Below are positions 20,280 to 21,358 of a stretch of 21,358 nucleotides of DNA, piece after piece (position 1 is the first letter of the stretch; every line of letters starts with the position of its first letter). The translations under genes were made by a program, and so were the position numbers. A model generated the notes under the pieces. That model saw nothing but the letters and a program-made list of their open reading frames with translations, did not search any database and was not told the origin of the DNA. Location of the stretch: NCBI GenBank assembly GCA_036259835.1, contig DATABA010000035.1:1-21358 (forward strand). Reading direction: 5' to 3'. The stretch is from JALYGK01 sp036259835. Lineage in GTDB: Bacteria > Actinomycetota > UBA4738.

Positions 20280-21358
20280 CTACCAGGACGGTCCACAGGA
20301 GCTCTGCTTCCTCCGGCCCCGGGTTGCGCCAAGACGCGATCGGCTCCTCCGACAGAAGGATGGCGTCGCCGGCATGGAGGACTTCCTGAGCCTCACCGAC
20401 CCGGACCTCGATCACTCCGCGAAGCACAACCACAGCCTCGTCCCGCTTGGTGACGAAGGGAACGGTGCGTCCAGTGGCTTCTGGGGCCACCCGCACCAGG
20501 AGAATGCGGTGCCCTGAAGTGTTGGCCAGTTCCTCCGACGCCATTCCTGGGGCAACCCGGCGGTGGTTCCGGGCTCCCCGCCGGCTCACCCGATACGGCA
20601 GGACCGCCCCGGCGCGAGTAGCCGTTGTCGATAGGCCCAGGACCTCTCGGAGGCCGTCGAGCGTCGTGGGGGAGAGACCTGAGTGACCGCGCTCCGCCTG
20701 AGACAGCGCGCTCGGCGAGATTCCGACCTTCCGGGCCAACTCCGCTTGTGAAAGCCCTCGCGCGATCCGGTGAGCTTTGAGCGCCTCCCCCAAAGGTGGC
20801 TGGGTCGGGGCAGGCTCAGGGAGCAGACGGATCCGACCGCGGTCGAAGGAAACGCGAGCTCGTCGACCTGCCACCTGGGATCCGCGACCTTGGGCTTTGG
20901 CCACCCGGACCGACGTTGCGTCCTTTTCCTCCGTGAGTTGCAGGACTACCTGGGTGATGTGGCGCATCCGCGAGAGAAAGGAGGCGTCGTGACCGGGGCG
21001 GTCGAGGAGCCAGTACGCGGCCGTCCTCAGGTCGTACAAGCGAGGACAAGATCGAAGGAAGAGCATCAGGGCGTCCTTTTGGCCCCACAGTTCCTGCATC
21101 CCGGTGAGACTGTCGAAGACGTACCGAGCTCCCTGACCGAGTCGTAGCTCGACGTCTCCGAGGAGTTCTTGGAGGCTGCCCGGACTGGCGAGCGCTTCCA
21201 CCCGTTCGACCTTGGCCCGTCGCGCCGCTGGCCCGCGGTAGAAAGCCGAAACAGCCGGATCGCCCCGAGCCAGCCCGTCGGTGAAGCAATCGATGAGCAG
21301 GAAGTTGTTCGGATCCCACTCCGCGGCGAATCGGTCGAGGATCGCTTGCGGCGAGACG
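20272..21358 (-). CDS. RAD55/KaiC-like ATPase fused to XRE HTH and cupin (N-terminus outside window)
   Basis: The frame is open to the right edge, so the gene is 5'-truncated by the window; 361 residues are visible. Residues 1-180 look like the C-terminal half of a RecA-superfamily RAD55/KaiC-like ATPase: FLLIDCFTDG, then RYVFDSLTGMQELWG as the likely Walker B strand, and RMRHITQVVLQLTEEKDATSVRVAKAQGR. The Walker A loop must lie off the edge. Residues about 190-243 are an XRE helix-turn-helix (GLSQAELARKVGISPSALSQ), and about 283-361 a cupin barrel (KRDEAVVVLRGVIEVRVGEA, HAGDAILLSEE). XRE-cupin regulators are common; the ATPase fusion is not. It heads a coupled set with the small protein and the redoxin. 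Confidence 0.75.
   Translation of the reverse strand, partial: VSPQAILDRFAAEWDPNNFLLIDCFTDGLARGDPAVSAFYRGPAARRAKVERVEALASPGSLQELLGDVELRLGQGARYVFDSLTGMQELWGQKDALMLFLRSCPRLYDLRTAAYWLLDRPGHDASFLSRMRHITQVVLQLTEEKDATSVRVAKAQGRGSQVAGRRARVSFDRGRIRLLPEPAPTQPPLGEALKAHRIARGLSQAELARKVGISPSALSQAERGHSGLSPTTLDGLREVLGLSTTATRAGAVLPYRVSRRGARNHRRVAPGMASEELANTSGHRILLVRVAPEATGRTVPFVTKRDEAVVVLRGVIEVRVGEAQEVLHAGDAILLSEEPIASWRNPGPEEAELLWTVLVGA

Noticed and set aside
20071..20517. 148-residue plus-strand frame over the cupin and small protein genes
   Set aside because: It is antisense to the XRE-cupin gene, whose motifs are clear on the minus strand.

Overview
The window is high-GC DNA that looks like a chromosome segment from an actinobacterium. 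The order era, recO, uppS, glyS, then dgt and dnaG, matches the block I know from Mycobacterium. Here dnaG is followed directly by a primary sigma factor gene, which from general knowledge points to a deeper-branching lineage rather than Mycobacterium or Streptomyces. The lineage is an inference; no rRNA is present.

Region 1 (1-5338) is a plus-strand housekeeping run: the 3' end of era, recO, uppS, a gamma-glutamylcyclotransferase-like gene, glyS, a small membrane protein and a lipoprotein zinc protease. Several junctions are ATGA or GTGA overlaps, implying translational coupling. Region 2 (5372-12024) holds pyruvate phosphate dikinase, whose catalytic loop has Asn where the regulatory Thr normally sits. 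It continues with a coupled three-gene set for exported proteins (beta-propeller-like protein, NlpC/P60-like peptidase, beta-propeller-like lipoprotein) and then a DUF218 membrane protein. The exported set is preceded by a leader that contains a copy of the 16S rRNA tail sequence, able to pair with its own ribosome binding site.

Region 3 (12064-17052) carries dgt, dnaG and rpoD (nucleotide pools, priming and transcription), a convergent YtxH-like gene, and tRNA-Asn and tRNA-Met genes. Region 4 (about 17011-18488) is a tiny, decayed integrative element seated in the tRNA-Met gene. It shows a 33-bp duplication of the tRNA 3' half, a truncated and frameshifted tyrosine integrase, paired 12-bp-spaced repeats near both ends, and two small uncharacterised genes.

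Region 5 (18500-21358) is accessory sequence: a repeat-bearing stretch with few genes, an antibiotic-biosynthesis-monooxygenase-fold protein, and a minus-strand coupled set. That set encodes a RAD55/KaiC-like ATPase fused to an XRE helix-turn-helix and a cupin (entering from the right edge), a small Trp/Pro/Gly-rich protein with an internal duplication, and a thioredoxin-fold protein with two Cys pairs. This last set and the element are the most likely places for undescribed biology. All family calls come from reading motifs, not from database searches.
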